A stretch of 64,000 nt of DNA from positions 62,001 to 126,000 of the forward strand of contig NZ_AXAS01000009.1 of NCBI RefSeq assembly GCF_000472925.1, written 5' to 3'. The position numbers were made by a program, and so were the translations under genes. This DNA is from Bradyrhizobium sp. Ec3.3 (GTDB taxonomy: Bacteria; Pseudomonadota; Alphaproteobacteria; Rhizobiales; Xanthobacteraceae). Below, in pieces: positions 48,663-57,110 of this stretch. Below the pieces are notes generated by a model. It made no database searches and was not told the DNA's origin. It saw only the letters and a list, made by a program, of their open reading frames with translations. Positions within the stretch are counted from its first letter, which is position 1, and the number at the start of each line of letters is the position of its first letter.

Positions 48663-48749
48663 TTACCAGGCCCCGACAGCCATCAGAACGACATTGGTCG
48701 GGCACGAGGCGCAAGCGACCGCCACCGCATAGCATTCGGGCGTGTTCAT
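48663..48749 (-). CDS. Tiny Cys-containing peptide, AVGAW end
   Basis: A 28-residue open frame: N-terminus MNTPECYAVAVACASC, C-terminus VVLMAVGAW. It holds three Cys (positions 6, 13 and 16), the last two as CxxC. The Shine-Dalgarno is weak. Support comes from its neighbour at 48792-48881: the last 39 bases of the two are 30/39 identical by my count and both proteins share TP[D/E] near the start and AVGAW at the end. It ends 13 bases from the end of the convergent LanC-like gene. Function unknown; it could be a small membrane-active or modified peptide. Confidence 0.5.
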   Translation of the reverse strand: MNTPECYAVAVACASCPTNVVLMAVGAW

Positions 48750-48791
48750 AGTTGTCTACCGGGCGCACTGAAACAGTCTTGAACTGCCTGA

Positions 48792-48881
48792 CTACCAGGC
48801 GCCGACGGCAATCAAGACGGCAATGGTCAGCACAAAAATGCAGACGATCGTCGCTGGGACAGTAAGCCAATCGGGTGTCAT
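48792..48881 (-). CDS. Tiny membrane peptide, AVGAW end
   Basis: A 29-residue open frame, start MTPDWLTVPATIVCIFV and end VLIAVGAW, which is essentially one membrane helix. It has a good Shine-Dalgarno (GGGAGG, 5 bases before ATG). It lies 42 bases upstream of the related 28-residue frame on the same strand, so the pair looks like a diverged tandem duplication that keeps its C-terminal five residues. Function unknown. Confidence 0.6.
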   Translation of the reverse strand: MTPDWLTVPATIVCIFVLTIAVLIAVGAW

Positions 48882-49073
48882 CGTTGCCTCCCGAACGGTT
48901 CTGCCGAAAGCTTAAATGGTCGGCTCGAAAGAGACTATGAAGTAGCCGACACCCAGCAAATGAACTGCATTTTCAATCTGAGGACGCTGAGCGTCACCTC
49001 GTGCGCTCTTGGTTGATCGCGCGCATCGTGCGGCGCGAGCTTCGCGACCGTCGTCCGCCGTGCCTGCGTCCCC

Positions 49074-50294
49074 CTACTCGTCCTCGAATTCGTCTTCCTC
49101 GTTGACCTTCTCGCGCTTGGCTTTGCGACCGAGCGAGCCGGTCACGTAGGGATCGCGGGAGTTGGCGTAAGGATTACGCTGCTGCGCGCGGGCGGCGACC
49201 TCGTCGCCGGAGACGGCGGCCGGCTGGCAGATCAGGCGGCGGCTGGCGCGGCGCATCAGATCGACGTGGATGTGATCATAGTGATAGACGTTGGAGCCCG
49301 GCGCGAGCACGGTGGTGAAATGCGCGCACGCGCCGGACTGCACGTCGCGCAGAAAGCCCTGCTCCTCCGGCAGGCCGCGCCAGCCGTCCTTCACCGAGAT
49401 GCGGCGGCCATCGGCGAGCGTGAACGCGGCGATGTCGAGCGCATTGCCGAACGCGTGCTCTGAGATGTGGGCGTGCGGATTGCCATTCATGCCGCGGCAG
49501 GAATAGGCGGAGATCTGCTTGATCTCGACCACGCGCTGGCCGAACCAGCGCATCGCCGAGGGCTGCACAGTGTCGGCGAACCAGCGGTCGAGCTCGGAGA
49601 CGATCGGACAGGCCAGCGTCGCGGTCGGCTTCACCGCGACCGGGCCGACGGCGCCGACCGGACTTCCCTGCGCAGGACCAAGCCGCGGCAAGGGCTGCTG
49701 CTCGGGACGCTGTGAATAAGATGGCTGCGATTGCGACGGGTAATTCGGCCGCGCCGGATAGCTCGGTGCGTTCATGTAGCGCGCCGCTCCCGCCGCATCG
49801 GTGCCCTCGGGCGGCAGGTCAATCTCGTCCTCCTCCGGCGGCGCGACGCCGGGCGCGCTGAGCGAGATCGGGCCTGAGGCTCCGCCATAGCCGGACGGCT
49901 GGTTTTGACGCTGCGGATAGCTCGAGGCGTTCGGATAGGCCTGGTTCGGATAGTTCTGGCCTTGCGGATAGCTCGGCTGACTTCCCGGCCAGCGCGGCTG
50001 GTTGCCGATGCTCGCCGGCGGACGCAGCTCCTCATCGGCAAAGCCAAAGCTGCTGCTCGCTTCGCCGATGGCGGCCACTTTCAGCGGAAACTCGGCTCCA
50101 CAGGCGCCAGGGCCGGAGATCGGCTCGATGCGGACGATCTCGGCGCTCTCTTTCACCGCGCCGGATTTCAGGCAGGCGGCTTCCGCCTCGGCCCGCCACG
50201 GTTCGCGTTCGGCTTGGAAGAAGCCGCGTCCGCAACCCGCAAGCGAAACAAGGACGATGGAGCCGACGAGATACAAACGAACTCCGCGCGTCAT
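49074..50294 (-). CDS. Extensin-like C-terminal domain lipoprotein
   Basis: A 406-residue predicted lipoprotein: signal peptide with lipobox (VLVSLAGC) at about residue 21, a conserved segment (AEAACLKSGAVKESAEIVRIEPISGPGACGAEFPLKVAA), a long Pro/Gln/Ser/Tyr-rich linker (about residues 90-220), and the extensin-like domain (LACPIVSELDRWFADTVQPSAMRWFG ... HISEHAFGNALDIAAFTLADGR ... DHIHVDL). The His/Asp set HISEHAFGNALDI and DHIHVD resembles LAS-type metallopeptidases, suggesting a cell-wall peptidase role. The C-terminus is charged (EKVNEEDEFEDE). Alone on its strand. Confidence 0.85.
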   Translation of the reverse strand: MTRGVRLYLVGSIVLVSLAGCGRGFFQAEREPWRAEAEAACLKSGAVKESAEIVRIEPISGPGACGAEFPLKVAAIGEASSSFGFADEELRPPASIGNQPRWPGSQPSYPQGQNYPNQAYPNASSYPQRQNQPSGYGGASGPISLSAPGVAPPEEDEIDLPPEGTDAAGAARYMNAPSYPARPNYPSQSQPSYSQRPEQQPLPRLGPAQGSPVGAVGPVAVKPTATLACPIVSELDRWFADTVQPSAMRWFGQRVVEIKQISAYSCRGMNGNPHAHISEHAFGNALDIAAFTLADGRRISVKDGWRGLPEEQGFLRDVQSGACAHFTTVLAPGSNVYHYDHIHVDLMRRASRRLICQPAAVSGDEVAARAQQRNPYANSRDPYVTGSLGRKAKREKVNEEDEFEDE

Positions 50295-50483
50295 GCACGC
50301 ACGTTCGGTGAATTTACTTAAGGACTCTTCAACGCATTGATTTTACGTTTCTTTAACCATACGGGCCGGCCCGTTTTGGCGGACGCGGCGGGTAAGCGAC
50401 ACCAGGACTGACTTTTTCGCCGACGGACTCTCCGTTAACTTGTTGGTTGCGCGCAAAGACGCGCGAACAGAGGGAGCTCCTTT

Positions 50484-50567
50484 ATGACGTTCGTCGGCAG
50501 ACTGAGCGTTGTGACCGCGTACCTCGCGATAGCCTTTGTCGGAGCCATCGTGCTCGGCGTGATCTAG
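50484..50567 (+). CDS. 27-residue membrane peptide
   Basis: A 27-residue open frame (start MTFVGRLSVVTAY, end FVGAIVLGVI) that is one basic-start membrane helix. The Shine-Dalgarno AGGGAG lies 8 bases before the ATG, and the frame stops with TAG. Charge and hydrophobicity pattern (Arg6 then an uninterrupted hydrophobic run) fit a real small membrane protein. Function unknown. Confidence 0.6.
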   Translation: MTFVGRLSVVTAYLAIAFVGAIVLGVI

Positions 50568-50667
50568 TTTCCAGACATCGACGACAGGTAGCGGGAGCGC
50601 GCGCGATCTCGCGCGCGGGTCATGGTGCGCCGAGCCAGACGCGGCAGAGTTCAGTCGTCGGCAGAGT

Positions 50668-51003
50668 TCAGTCGTAATTCGAGCACTCCGATCCCGTGAC
50701 GCCGCCGATCTTGAAATCGCGGCACATCATGCCGGAATTGTCGGGGTCCGGATAGCGGTCGTCCTTCCGGCGAACCGTATGGCTGAAGCGCCAGCCGCGC
50801 GACAGCATACAGCGCTTGTAGTCGCGTGACGTCACCGTGCCGTTCTGCGGCTTGCCGAACTGCGCGTCACAGAACGCGCCGTCCACCTGCAATTCGTCGT
50901 GGCCGCGCGACTGCTTCAACACGTTGCGATAGATATCGGTGTCGGCACGCGCCGTGGCGACGCTACCGGCGAGCAGCGCGGCGACGAGGATGAGGCGGGA
51001 CAT
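50668..51003 (-). CDS. Small exported Cys-containing protein
   Basis: A 111-residue hypothetical with a clear signal peptide ([20 protein letters not shown], cleavage after ARA). The mature part of about 91 residues has four Cys (in [22 protein letters not shown] and ECSNYD), enough for two disulfides in the periplasm. The start at 51003 has a good Shine-Dalgarno (AAGGAGC). It resembles no family I can name. Confidence 0.75.
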   Translation of the reverse strand: MSRLILVAALLAGSVATARADTDIYRNVLKQSRGHDELQVDGAFCDAQFGKPQNGTVTSRDYKRCMLSRGWRFSHTVRRKDDRYPDPDNSGMMCRDFKIGGVTGSECSNYD

Positions 51004-51110
51004 GATTGAAAGCTCCTTTGCAGACCGTGTTCATCCATCGGTCGCATGCAAGGGAGACGCGGGTTCGCTGAGAGACGATTACAAATTTGATAGGCGCGAC
51101 GCGGCGCGCT

Positions 51111-51270
51111 CCTGTCCCTTCTCCCCTTGCGGGAGAAGGTGGCGCGAAGCGCCGGATGAGGGGTTCTATCCGCGCTTACAGATGCGCATGAGTTCGCGGA
51201 GAGAGACCCCTCACCCGGCTTCGATGCTTCGCATCGAATCCACCCTCTCCCACAGGGGGCGAGGGTGCAG
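51111..51270. repeat. Palindromic repeat, family D-like, copy 2
   Basis: About 160 bases: CTCCCCTTGCGGGAGAAGG, GGCGCGAAGCGCC, GATGAGGGG.. mirrored by ..CCCCTCACCCGGC, TTCGATGCTTCGCATCGAA and CACCCTCTCCCACAGGGGGCGAGGGTG. A mosaic of hairpins sharing the CTCTCCC(A)CA(A)GGGG core with 17611-17722. It fills most of the 451-base gap between 51004 and 51454; the remainder (51271-51454) holds the presumed promoter of the next gene, with no specific site claimed. Confidence 0.7.
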
Positions 51271-51454
51271 CGGTCGCGTGGCACGAAAGTCAGTCAGCTG
51301 CACCCAACGAATGTGAAGCAGCTCACTCCGACGGCGCCGACGCCTGTGACATCAGTCACGGAAGCCGCGGCGGGCCCCGCATAAGGTCGAACCACGCTCA
51401 GTCGATCACCGACATCCGGCCACACCGTTTCCACGCTGCATTTGGGAGGCTGCC

Positions 51455-52243
51455 ATGACAAGGCTTTCTGTCGCCGCTACCGCGCTCTTCCTCGCTTCGA
51501 CCGCAATCGCCCATGCCGGCAATGCGATCTCCTTCGAGATCGAAGGGCAGCGCATCCATATCCAGGCCCCGCGAAACTGCGCCTCGCTGAACTGCGTCAC
51601 CATCGTGGCGCCCGGCCTGTCGAAGAAGCCGATCAGGCTGAACAACATCAACCTCAACGGATTCGGCTCCAAGGACGATGACGACACAGCGTCGTCGAGC
51701 ACGACGACTACGGCCCCGCCGGCTCCGGCGCCCGCCGCACAGCAACCGGCGCCGCAACCCCAGGTCCAGGCGACCGTCCATGCCGCTCCGATCGTGACCG
51801 CGCCGCCCGCGCCGTCCCCGACCGTTGCCCCACCGGCCACCACCGCGGCCGTCGACGCCAATGTCACGCCACAAGCGGCCCCGGTTGCACCGCCGGCACC
51901 GGTTGCCGCACCAGTCGCGCTCGCGCCGACGCCTGTTGCGGCTGCGCCCGCCCCCGCTTCGACCACGCCGCTCGGCGTGTGGGCGACCGAGGAGAACAAG
52001 GGCAATGTGCGCGTCGAACAATGCGGCGCCAATCTCTGCGGCTATGCCGAGAAGACCAACGAGAAGATCCTGATCAACATGAAGCCCGATGGCGCCAAGT
52101 GGAGCGGCCGCATCCACGATCCCGATTCGGGGCGCAACTACGACTCGACGATCGCGATGAAGGGCTCGAACCTGCTCCGCGTGCAGGGCTGCGCCTTCGG
52201 CGGCATGTTCTGCGGCGGCCAGACCTGGAAGCGCGTGAGCTGA
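51455..52243 (+). CDS. DUF2147-like exported protein with Pro/Ala-rich linker
   Basis: A 262-residue exported protein. A signal peptide (MTRLSVAATALFLASTAIAHA) precedes a short N-terminal domain (FEIEGQRIHIQAPRNCASLNCVTI), a long Pro/Ala/Thr-rich disordered linker (about residues 85-170), and a C-terminal DUF2147-type domain (PLGVWATEENKGNVRVEQCGANLCGYAEK ... GCAFGGMFCGGQTWKRV). The start at 51455 has a good Shine-Dalgarno (GGGAGG). Function of DUF2147 is not established; some members are associated with the envelope. A strong hairpin terminator follows. Confidence 0.82.
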   Translation: MTRLSVAATALFLASTAIAHAGNAISFEIEGQRIHIQAPRNCASLNCVTIVAPGLSKKPIRLNNINLNGFGSKDDDDTASSSTTTTAPPAPAPAAQQPAPQPQVQATVHAAPIVTAPPAPSPTVAPPATTAAVDANVTPQAAPVAPPAPVAAPVALAPTPVAAAPAPASTTPLGVWATEENKGNVRVEQCGANLCGYAEKTNEKILINMKPDGAKWSGRIHDPDSGRNYDSTIAMKGSNLLRVQGCAFGGMFCGGQTWKRVS

Positions 52244-52299
52244 CGCGCGGAGCGCGTCACCCTCGACGCCGCTGGCAAGCCTTCTTGTTCTCATAATGG

Positions 52300-52333
52300 C
52301 GCCACGTCCCGAAATCCGGGACGTGGCGTTTGA
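52300..52333 (+). terminator. Terminator after the DUF2147 gene
   Basis: CGCCACGTCCCG and CGGGACGTGGCG form a strong 12-base stem around AAATC, followed by TTTG. It lies about 57 bases after the stop and before the FecR-domain gene. The T-run is short. Confidence 0.7.
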
Positions 52334-52440
52334 ACGTTGGCAGCGCCTGTGCGACAGATGTTCATCCGCCATTCAGCCATCTCCGGCTGAAATCGGCGGA
52401 TCTCGCCTCGTGTCTTCACCGGGACCTCACTGTGGCTTTG

Positions 52441-53841
52441 ATGCTGGCTTGGCGCCGCTGCGTGCTCGCGCTTCCGCTGCTGGTTGTTTCGTTGGCCGGC
52501 GCGACGGACGCATGCGCATCCGACGCGACCCAGCTCGCGCAGGCGCAGCCGGCGGCGCAGGCATCGCCGACACCGTCTCCCTCTCCGACATCAGCAACAC
52601 CGGCGCCTGACGCGCAAACCGCCGCGTCCCAAGAGCCGATCGGCAACGTCGCCACCGTGACGGGGATCGCGACCGTGATCCGCGACAAGAATTCCTATCC
52701 GCTGAAGGCGCGCGACGACATCTATCTCAATGACGTCGTGCAGACCGCCTCGAACTCCTCGCTCAGCATCGCCTTCAACGATTCCACCACTTTCAATCTG
52801 TCCGCCAGCGCCAAGATCGCGATCGACAACTACGTCTACGAGGACGGCGGCAAGCAGAATTCCGCGATCTTCGACGTCGGCAAGGGCACGGTCGCCTTCG
52901 TCGCCGCGGCGGTGGCCAAGACCGGCGACATGAAGATCACGACGCCGACGGCGACGCTCGGCATCCGCGGCACCACCGGCGTCATCGAGGTGCCGGCGGA
53001 CGGAAGCGCTGCGGCGGCCGCGACCAACAACGTCAACATCAAGCTCTATCCTGACGCCGACGGCAGGGTCGGCCACATCGACGTCAACGACCGCACCAGC
53101 GGCGCGCGGCTCGGCGCGCTGACGCAAGGCGCATCCGGCTTTGCGATCCGGCCCGGCACGGGCGCGGCGCGTTTTGCCGCGGTGCCAATCACGATTGCTC
53201 CGCAACAGGTCGCGCGCGACCGCGTCTTCGTGAGCCAGGTGCACCAGGCCCAGACCACCGGTCGGCAGATCGTCACCGAGCAGCGCGAATTCCGCAGGGC
53301 CAATCCGGGCGCGACCCCGCGCATTCCGCGGCCGGTCCAGCCGGCGGCGCCGCAGCAGCAACAGCCGCGGCCGAATGGTCAGCCGGGCCAACAGCCGCAG
53401 CGGCCCAATGGCCAGCCCGGACAGAACAACCGTCCGGGTCAGCAGCAGCAACCGGGTGCGCCGAACCGTCAGGGCACGCAGCAGCCGCAGCGGCAAGGAC
53501 AAGGCGGCGCGGGTCAGCCGGGCACGCCGCGCACCGGGCAAGGCCAGCAGCAGGGCGCACCGCGCGCCGGACAGGCGCCGGGCGGTGTGACCAATCCACA
53601 AGCGCCGCGCAGCGGACAGGCTCCGTTGTCGCAGCCGGGCACGACGCCACAGCAAGGCGCAACGCCCGCGCCGCAGTCACCACGCAGCGGCCAGCAGGGT
53701 CAGCCCGTGCCCAACGCCGTCCAGCCGCAGCAAGGCGGCATGCAGCGGCAAGGCGGATTGCAGCAGCGCCTGCCGGGCCTGCAACGCCCGGCACCGCGCA
53801 AGCCCGCGCCGCCGCCGAAGGAGAATAAAGAGCGGAGGTAG
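52441..53841 (+). CDS. FecR-domain exported protein with Gln/Pro/Gly-rich tail
   Basis: A 466-residue exported protein. After a signal peptide (LALPLLVVSLAGATDACA) and Ala/Pro/Ser-rich segment comes a FecR domain (about residues 60-190): VTGIATVIRDKNSYPLKARDDIY, LNDVVQTASNSSLSIAFNDSTTFNLSASAKI, and KITTPTATLGIRGTTGVIEV. The last 170 residues are a low-complexity Gln/Pro/Gly/Arg tail, probably disordered. FecR domains of this stand-alone type bind or organise surface components; no sigma/FecA partner is seen here. Start is ATG 52441; GTG at 52432 is an alternative. Confidence 0.82.
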   Translation: MLAWRRCVLALPLLVVSLAGATDACASDATQLAQAQPAAQASPTPSPSPTSATPAPDAQTAASQEPIGNVATVTGIATVIRDKNSYPLKARDDIYLNDVVQTASNSSLSIAFNDSTTFNLSASAKIAIDNYVYEDGGKQNSAIFDVGKGTVAFVAAAVAKTGDMKITTPTATLGIRGTTGVIEVPADGSAAAAATNNVNIKLYPDADGRVGHIDVNDRTSGARLGALTQGASGFAIRPGTGAARFAAVPITIAPQQVARDRVFVSQVHQAQTTGRQIVTEQREFRRANPGATPRIPRPVQPAAPQQQQPRPNGQPGQQPQRPNGQPGQNNRPGQQQQPGAPNRQGTQQPQRQGQGGAGQPGTPRTGQGQQQGAPRAGQAPGGVTNPQAPRSGQAPLSQPGTTPQQGATPAPQSPRSGQQGQPVPNAVQPQQGGMQRQGGLQQRLPGLQRPAPRKPAPPPKENKERR

Positions 53842-53886
53842 GTCGGAGTGTTTCCGCAAGCGGCGGTGCACTCCCTCTCCCCGTTC

Positions 53887-54450
53887 TTACGCCTCGCCGC
53901 GGAGCCAGGCCTTCACCTTCTGCAGCAAGCCATGGCGCAGCTCCTCGACTGACGCCGCCTCCGCGGGCGTCAGCGTCTGCATCGCGGCATCGACGTCGTC
54001 CATGGCAAGTGGCGGCGTAGTTTCAGCATCGGCCGGCGCGAGACCGGCGGCGGCGAGCGCGATCGGGCCGACATGAATGAGGAACGCGCGCTCATATTCG
54101 CGCGACAGCCGCGCGACCGCATCCTCGAGCGGCAACCAGTCGACCGCCTTGATGTCGTTCATCAGCTTGCGGACCGGGCCGCCGTCCGCTTCCATGCGCC
54201 AGAAATGCACGATCTTGGAACGGCCGCCGGATGGATAGGCGAGCGTGCCCAGAAATTCGTGGATGGCGACCTCGTGGCCGGTCTCTTCCAGCACCTCGCG
54301 GTGCGCGGCTTCTTTCGGCGTCTCCTCATCGTCGAGCTTGCCCTTGGGCAAAACCCATTCGTTGCGTTTGCGCTGGCGCACCACCGCGATCAGCGGCGCG
54401 TCACGCCGCAGCACAATTCCTCCTGCCGCCAGAACCGGCGCCCGCGCCAT
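53887..54450 (-). CDS. Nudix hydrolase
   Basis: A 187-residue cytosolic Nudix hydrolase, cleaving a nucleoside-diphosphate-linked substrate that cannot be named. The Nudix box is complete: GKLDDEETPKEAAHREVLEETGHEV with the REVLEETG core near residue 52. The N-terminal AAGGIVLRRDAPLIAVVRQRKRNEWVLPKG is typical of diadenosine-polyphosphate/ADP-ribose-type members. A C-terminal helical extension of about 60 residues (PAEAASVEELRHGLLQKVKAWLRGEA) follows. The psd gene lies upstream on the same strand (72 bases). Confidence 0.92.
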   Translation of the reverse strand: MARAPVLAAGGIVLRRDAPLIAVVRQRKRNEWVLPKGKLDDEETPKEAAHREVLEETGHEVAIHEFLGTLAYPSGGRSKIVHFWRMEADGGPVRKLMNDIKAVDWLPLEDAVARLSREYERAFLIHVGPIALAAAGLAPADAETTPPLAMDDVDAAMQTLTPAEAASVEELRHGLLQKVKAWLRGEA

Positions 54451-54522
54451 CCCTCAATACCCGTCGTGTCGATCGAATCGTCCCCGCGGACGACATAGGT
54501 CGCCGACACGGCGGATTGAAGG

Positions 54523-55386
54523 CTACTTCCGGCGCAATAGCCCCTGCCCCGCACGGATGCGCGTGCCCTCGGCAATCCCGTCGCAGAACGTGAAATCGCC
54601 GGGAGCAAGGATGATGATGGTCGAGCCGTGCTCGAACCAGCCGAGCTCCTCGCCTTTCTTCACCTTGACGTCGCACGGGAAATTGACCGGGCCGCGGCTC
54701 TGCGCATTGAGCACCATGTCGAGGAAGTGCAGCCGGATGCTCGCGACGAGAATAGCCGCCACCGGCACCAGCGTCACCGCCTCGCCGCTCGACAAATGCG
54801 TGCGGATCACCGCGCGCTCGTTCTTGCAGAACAGACGCTCGACCCGCTTCAGCGCGATCGGGTTGACGTTCCAGACATCGCCATGGATCAGCGTGACGCG
54901 CTCGATATGCGCGTCGTAAGGCGCATGGAAGCGGTGGTACATGCTCGAGGTCAGCCGCAGCGTGACGAACGAGCCGTTGCGATGCTGCTCGACCAAAGCG
55001 GGATCGCCGAGGAGGTCGAGCAGCGAATAGGGCGCGCCCTTGACCTGGAACAGCTCGGTATCGGCAATCCTGCCGTGGGCGCCGACGATACCGTCGGAGG
55101 GACTGGCGACGATCGCGGGGTCCGGTTCGTAAGGCCGCAGCCCCGGCTTCAGCTCCCGCGTGAAGCAGTCGTGCAGACTCTTGAATTGGGTCTTGCGCGC
55201 TTCCGACAGATCGAGGTCGGAGAACAGCTTCCACAGCGCGATCGAGCCGTCCCGCACCAGGGGATTCTCGATCTTGGAGAACCAGCCCATGAAACGGGTC
55301 AGCGCGGCGCGCGGAATGCGGTTGGTCAGCAGGAAATTGAGGTCTTCCTGCTGGGTGAAAGAGGCGATGAGGGCTTTGACTGTCAT
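54523..55386 (-). CDS. psd: Phosphatidylserine decarboxylase proenzyme
   Basis: A 287-residue inner-membrane pyruvoyl enzyme converting phosphatidylserine to phosphatidylethanolamine. It is the long E. coli-like type. Conserved segments: FTRELKPGLRPYEPDPAIVASPSDGIV, the catalytic-His region RFHAPYDAHIERVTLIHGDVWNVNP, and the self-cleavage site GST at Ser255 in FEHGSTIIIL (Leu-Gly-Ser-Thr in E. coli; here His replaces Leu). Cleavage would leave an alpha chain of 33 residues. It is divergent from the aminotransferase gene by 35 bases. Confidence 0.95.
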   Translation of the reverse strand: MTVKALIASFTQQEDLNFLLTNRIPRAALTRFMGWFSKIENPLVRDGSIALWKLFSDLDLSEARKTQFKSLHDCFTRELKPGLRPYEPDPAIVASPSDGIVGAHGRIADTELFQVKGAPYSLLDLLGDPALVEQHRNGSFVTLRLTSSMYHRFHAPYDAHIERVTLIHGDVWNVNPIALKRVERLFCKNERAVIRTHLSSGEAVTLVPVAAILVASIRLHFLDMVLNAQSRGPVNFPCDVKVKKGEELGWFEHGSTIIILAPGDFTFCDGIAEGTRIRAGQGLLRRK

Positions 55387-55421
55387 GAATCTGTCAGCAG
55401 GTAGGGTTAGCGCTTGTTGTC

Positions 55422-57086
55422 ATGGAAACGACACTCCCGATTCTCTCATTGTCCGTGGCCGCCGCAGCGTCCGCTGCCGCCGCCTTCCCGAAGATCAAGG
55501 CGCGCATCGAACTCTCCCGCGCCAAGCACCGCTCGCTCTCCGGGCATTCCAAGATGTCGCGCCGAGTGGCGCGGCTGATCCCGTTCTACGAGTTCGAGGG
55601 CGACGACTATTTCGCCTGTGACGGCGCGCCGGCGAATGTCGCAGCGCAGCGCCACGACGGCTTCTTTCGCCTCGCCGGTCTCTACGCCGCGCGCTATGCC
55701 AAGGGCCGTGCGCTGACGAAGGAGGCGGCGGAACGAATCTCCGACCTGCAATTCACCGAAAGCTACCGCGTGCCGTTCCAGTTCTCCCGCCTCGTGCGTG
55801 AGAACCTGGGTACATCGAGCTTCATGCAGTCGTCCGACGGCGTCACCGTCACCGATCTCGACGGCAACGTCTCCTACGACCTCACCGGCTCCTACGGAGT
55901 CAACATCTTCGGCAACGACTTCTACAAGGAATGCATCGGGGAAGGCGAGAAGCGCGCCCATGCGCTCGGGCCCGTGCTCGGCCCCTACCATCCCGTGATC
56001 GCCGAGAACGTGACGCGGCTCTGCCAGATCTCGGGCCTCGACGAAGTCTCGTTCCACATGTCCGGCACCGAAGCCGTCATGCAGGCCGTGCGCCTTGCGC
56101 GCTACCACACCAAGCGCACGCACCTCGTGCGCTTCGCCGGCGCCTATCACGGCTGGTGGGGCGACGTGCAGCCCGGCGTCGGCAACCCCATTGCCGCGCA
56201 CGAGACCTACACGCTCGCCGAAATGTCGGAGAAAACGCTGCACGTGCTGCGCACGCGGCGCGACATCGCCTGCGTCTTGGTCAATCCGCTCCAGGCGCTG
56301 CATCCGAATGCGAGCGCGCCCGGCGATTCCTCGCTGGTCGACAGCTCGCGCGGCGGCAACTTCGACCGTGACGCCTATGGCGCCTGGTTGAAGAAGCTGC
56401 GTGAGGTCTGCACCGAACGCGGCATCGTGCTGATCTTCGACGAGGTCTTCGTCGGCTTCCGTCTCGCTCCCGGTGGCGCCCAGGAATATTTTGGCGTGCG
56501 CGCCGACATGGTGACCTACGGCAAGAGCCTCGCCGGCGGCCTGCCGGTCGGCGTGGTCTGCGGTCGCAAGGACCTGATGCGCCGCTTCCGCGACGATCGT
56601 CCCGCCGACGTCTGCTTTGCCCGCGGCACCTTCAACTCGCATCCCTACGTGATGACGGCGATGGACGAGTTCTTGAGCCGGCTCGCCAGCCCGAACTTCC
56701 GCGCGATCTATGACGGGCTGGATGCGACCTGGAACGGCCGCGCGCAAAAGCTCAACCAGATGCTGACCGACGCGGACCTGCCCGTGCGCGTCGCCAACCT
56801 GTCCTCGATCTGGACGGTGAAATACACCGAACCGTCCCGCTACAACTGGATGCTGCAGTACTATCTGCGCGCCGAGGGCCTCGCCTTGAGCTGGGTCGGC
56901 ACGGGACGCCTGATTTTCAGCCTCAATTACACCGACGCCGACTTCACCGAGGTCGCCGAACGCTTCGTCCGCGCCGCGGAGAAGATGAAAGCGGACGGCT
57001 TCTGGTGGCACGATGCTGGCCTCACTAACAAGCGCATCAAGCGGCAGATCCTGAAAGAGATGCTGGCCAAGCGCTTCCGGCGCTGA
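55422..57086 (+). CDS. Class III PLP aminotransferase with N-terminal extension
   Basis: A 554-residue PLP enzyme related to glutamate-1-semialdehyde aminomutase. The fold-type I core starts at about residue 125 (SFMQSSDGVTVTDLDGNVSYDLTGSYGVNIFG). It has SFHMSGTEAVMQAVRLARYHTKRTH, the GAYHGWWG PLP segment, the Asp of VLIFDEVFVGFRLAP and the Schiff-base Lys368 in YGKSLAGGLPVGV. The first 125 residues are an unusual extension with a hydrophobic start (LPILSLSVAAAASAAAAF). It is not the canonical HemL because of length and context. The gene is divergent from psd by 35 bases, which suggests a lipid- or envelope-related amine donor reaction, but the substrate is unknown. Confidence 0.85.
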   Translation: METTLPILSLSVAAAASAAAAFPKIKARIELSRAKHRSLSGHSKMSRRVARLIPFYEFEGDDYFACDGAPANVAAQRHDGFFRLAGLYAARYAKGRALTKEAAERISDLQFTESYRVPFQFSRLVRENLGTSSFMQSSDGVTVTDLDGNVSYDLTGSYGVNIFGNDFYKECIGEGEKRAHALGPVLGPYHPVIAENVTRLCQISGLDEVSFHMSGTEAVMQAVRLARYHTKRTHLVRFAGAYHGWWGDVQPGVGNPIAAHETYTLAEMSEKTLHVLRTRRDIACVLVNPLQALHPNASAPGDSSLVDSSRGGNFDRDAYGAWLKKLREVCTERGIVLIFDEVFVGFRLAPGGAQEYFGVRADMVTYGKSLAGGLPVGVVCGRKDLMRRFRDDRPADVCFARGTFNSHPYVMTAMDEFLSRLASPNFRAIYDGLDATWNGRAQKLNQMLTDADLPVRVANLSSIWTVKYTEPSRYNWMLQYYLRAEGLALSWVGTGRLIFSLNYTDADFTEVAERFVRAAEKMKADGFWWHDAGLTNKRIKRQILKEMLAKRFRR

Positions 57087-57110
57087 GGCTTTCGCTTCCA
57101 CACCAATCAC

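Noticed and set aside
55422..57086. Calling the aminotransferase HpnO (hopanoid aminotransferase) or HemL
   Set aside because: Length, N-terminal extension and absence of hopanoid or heme genes nearby do not support either; left at family level.
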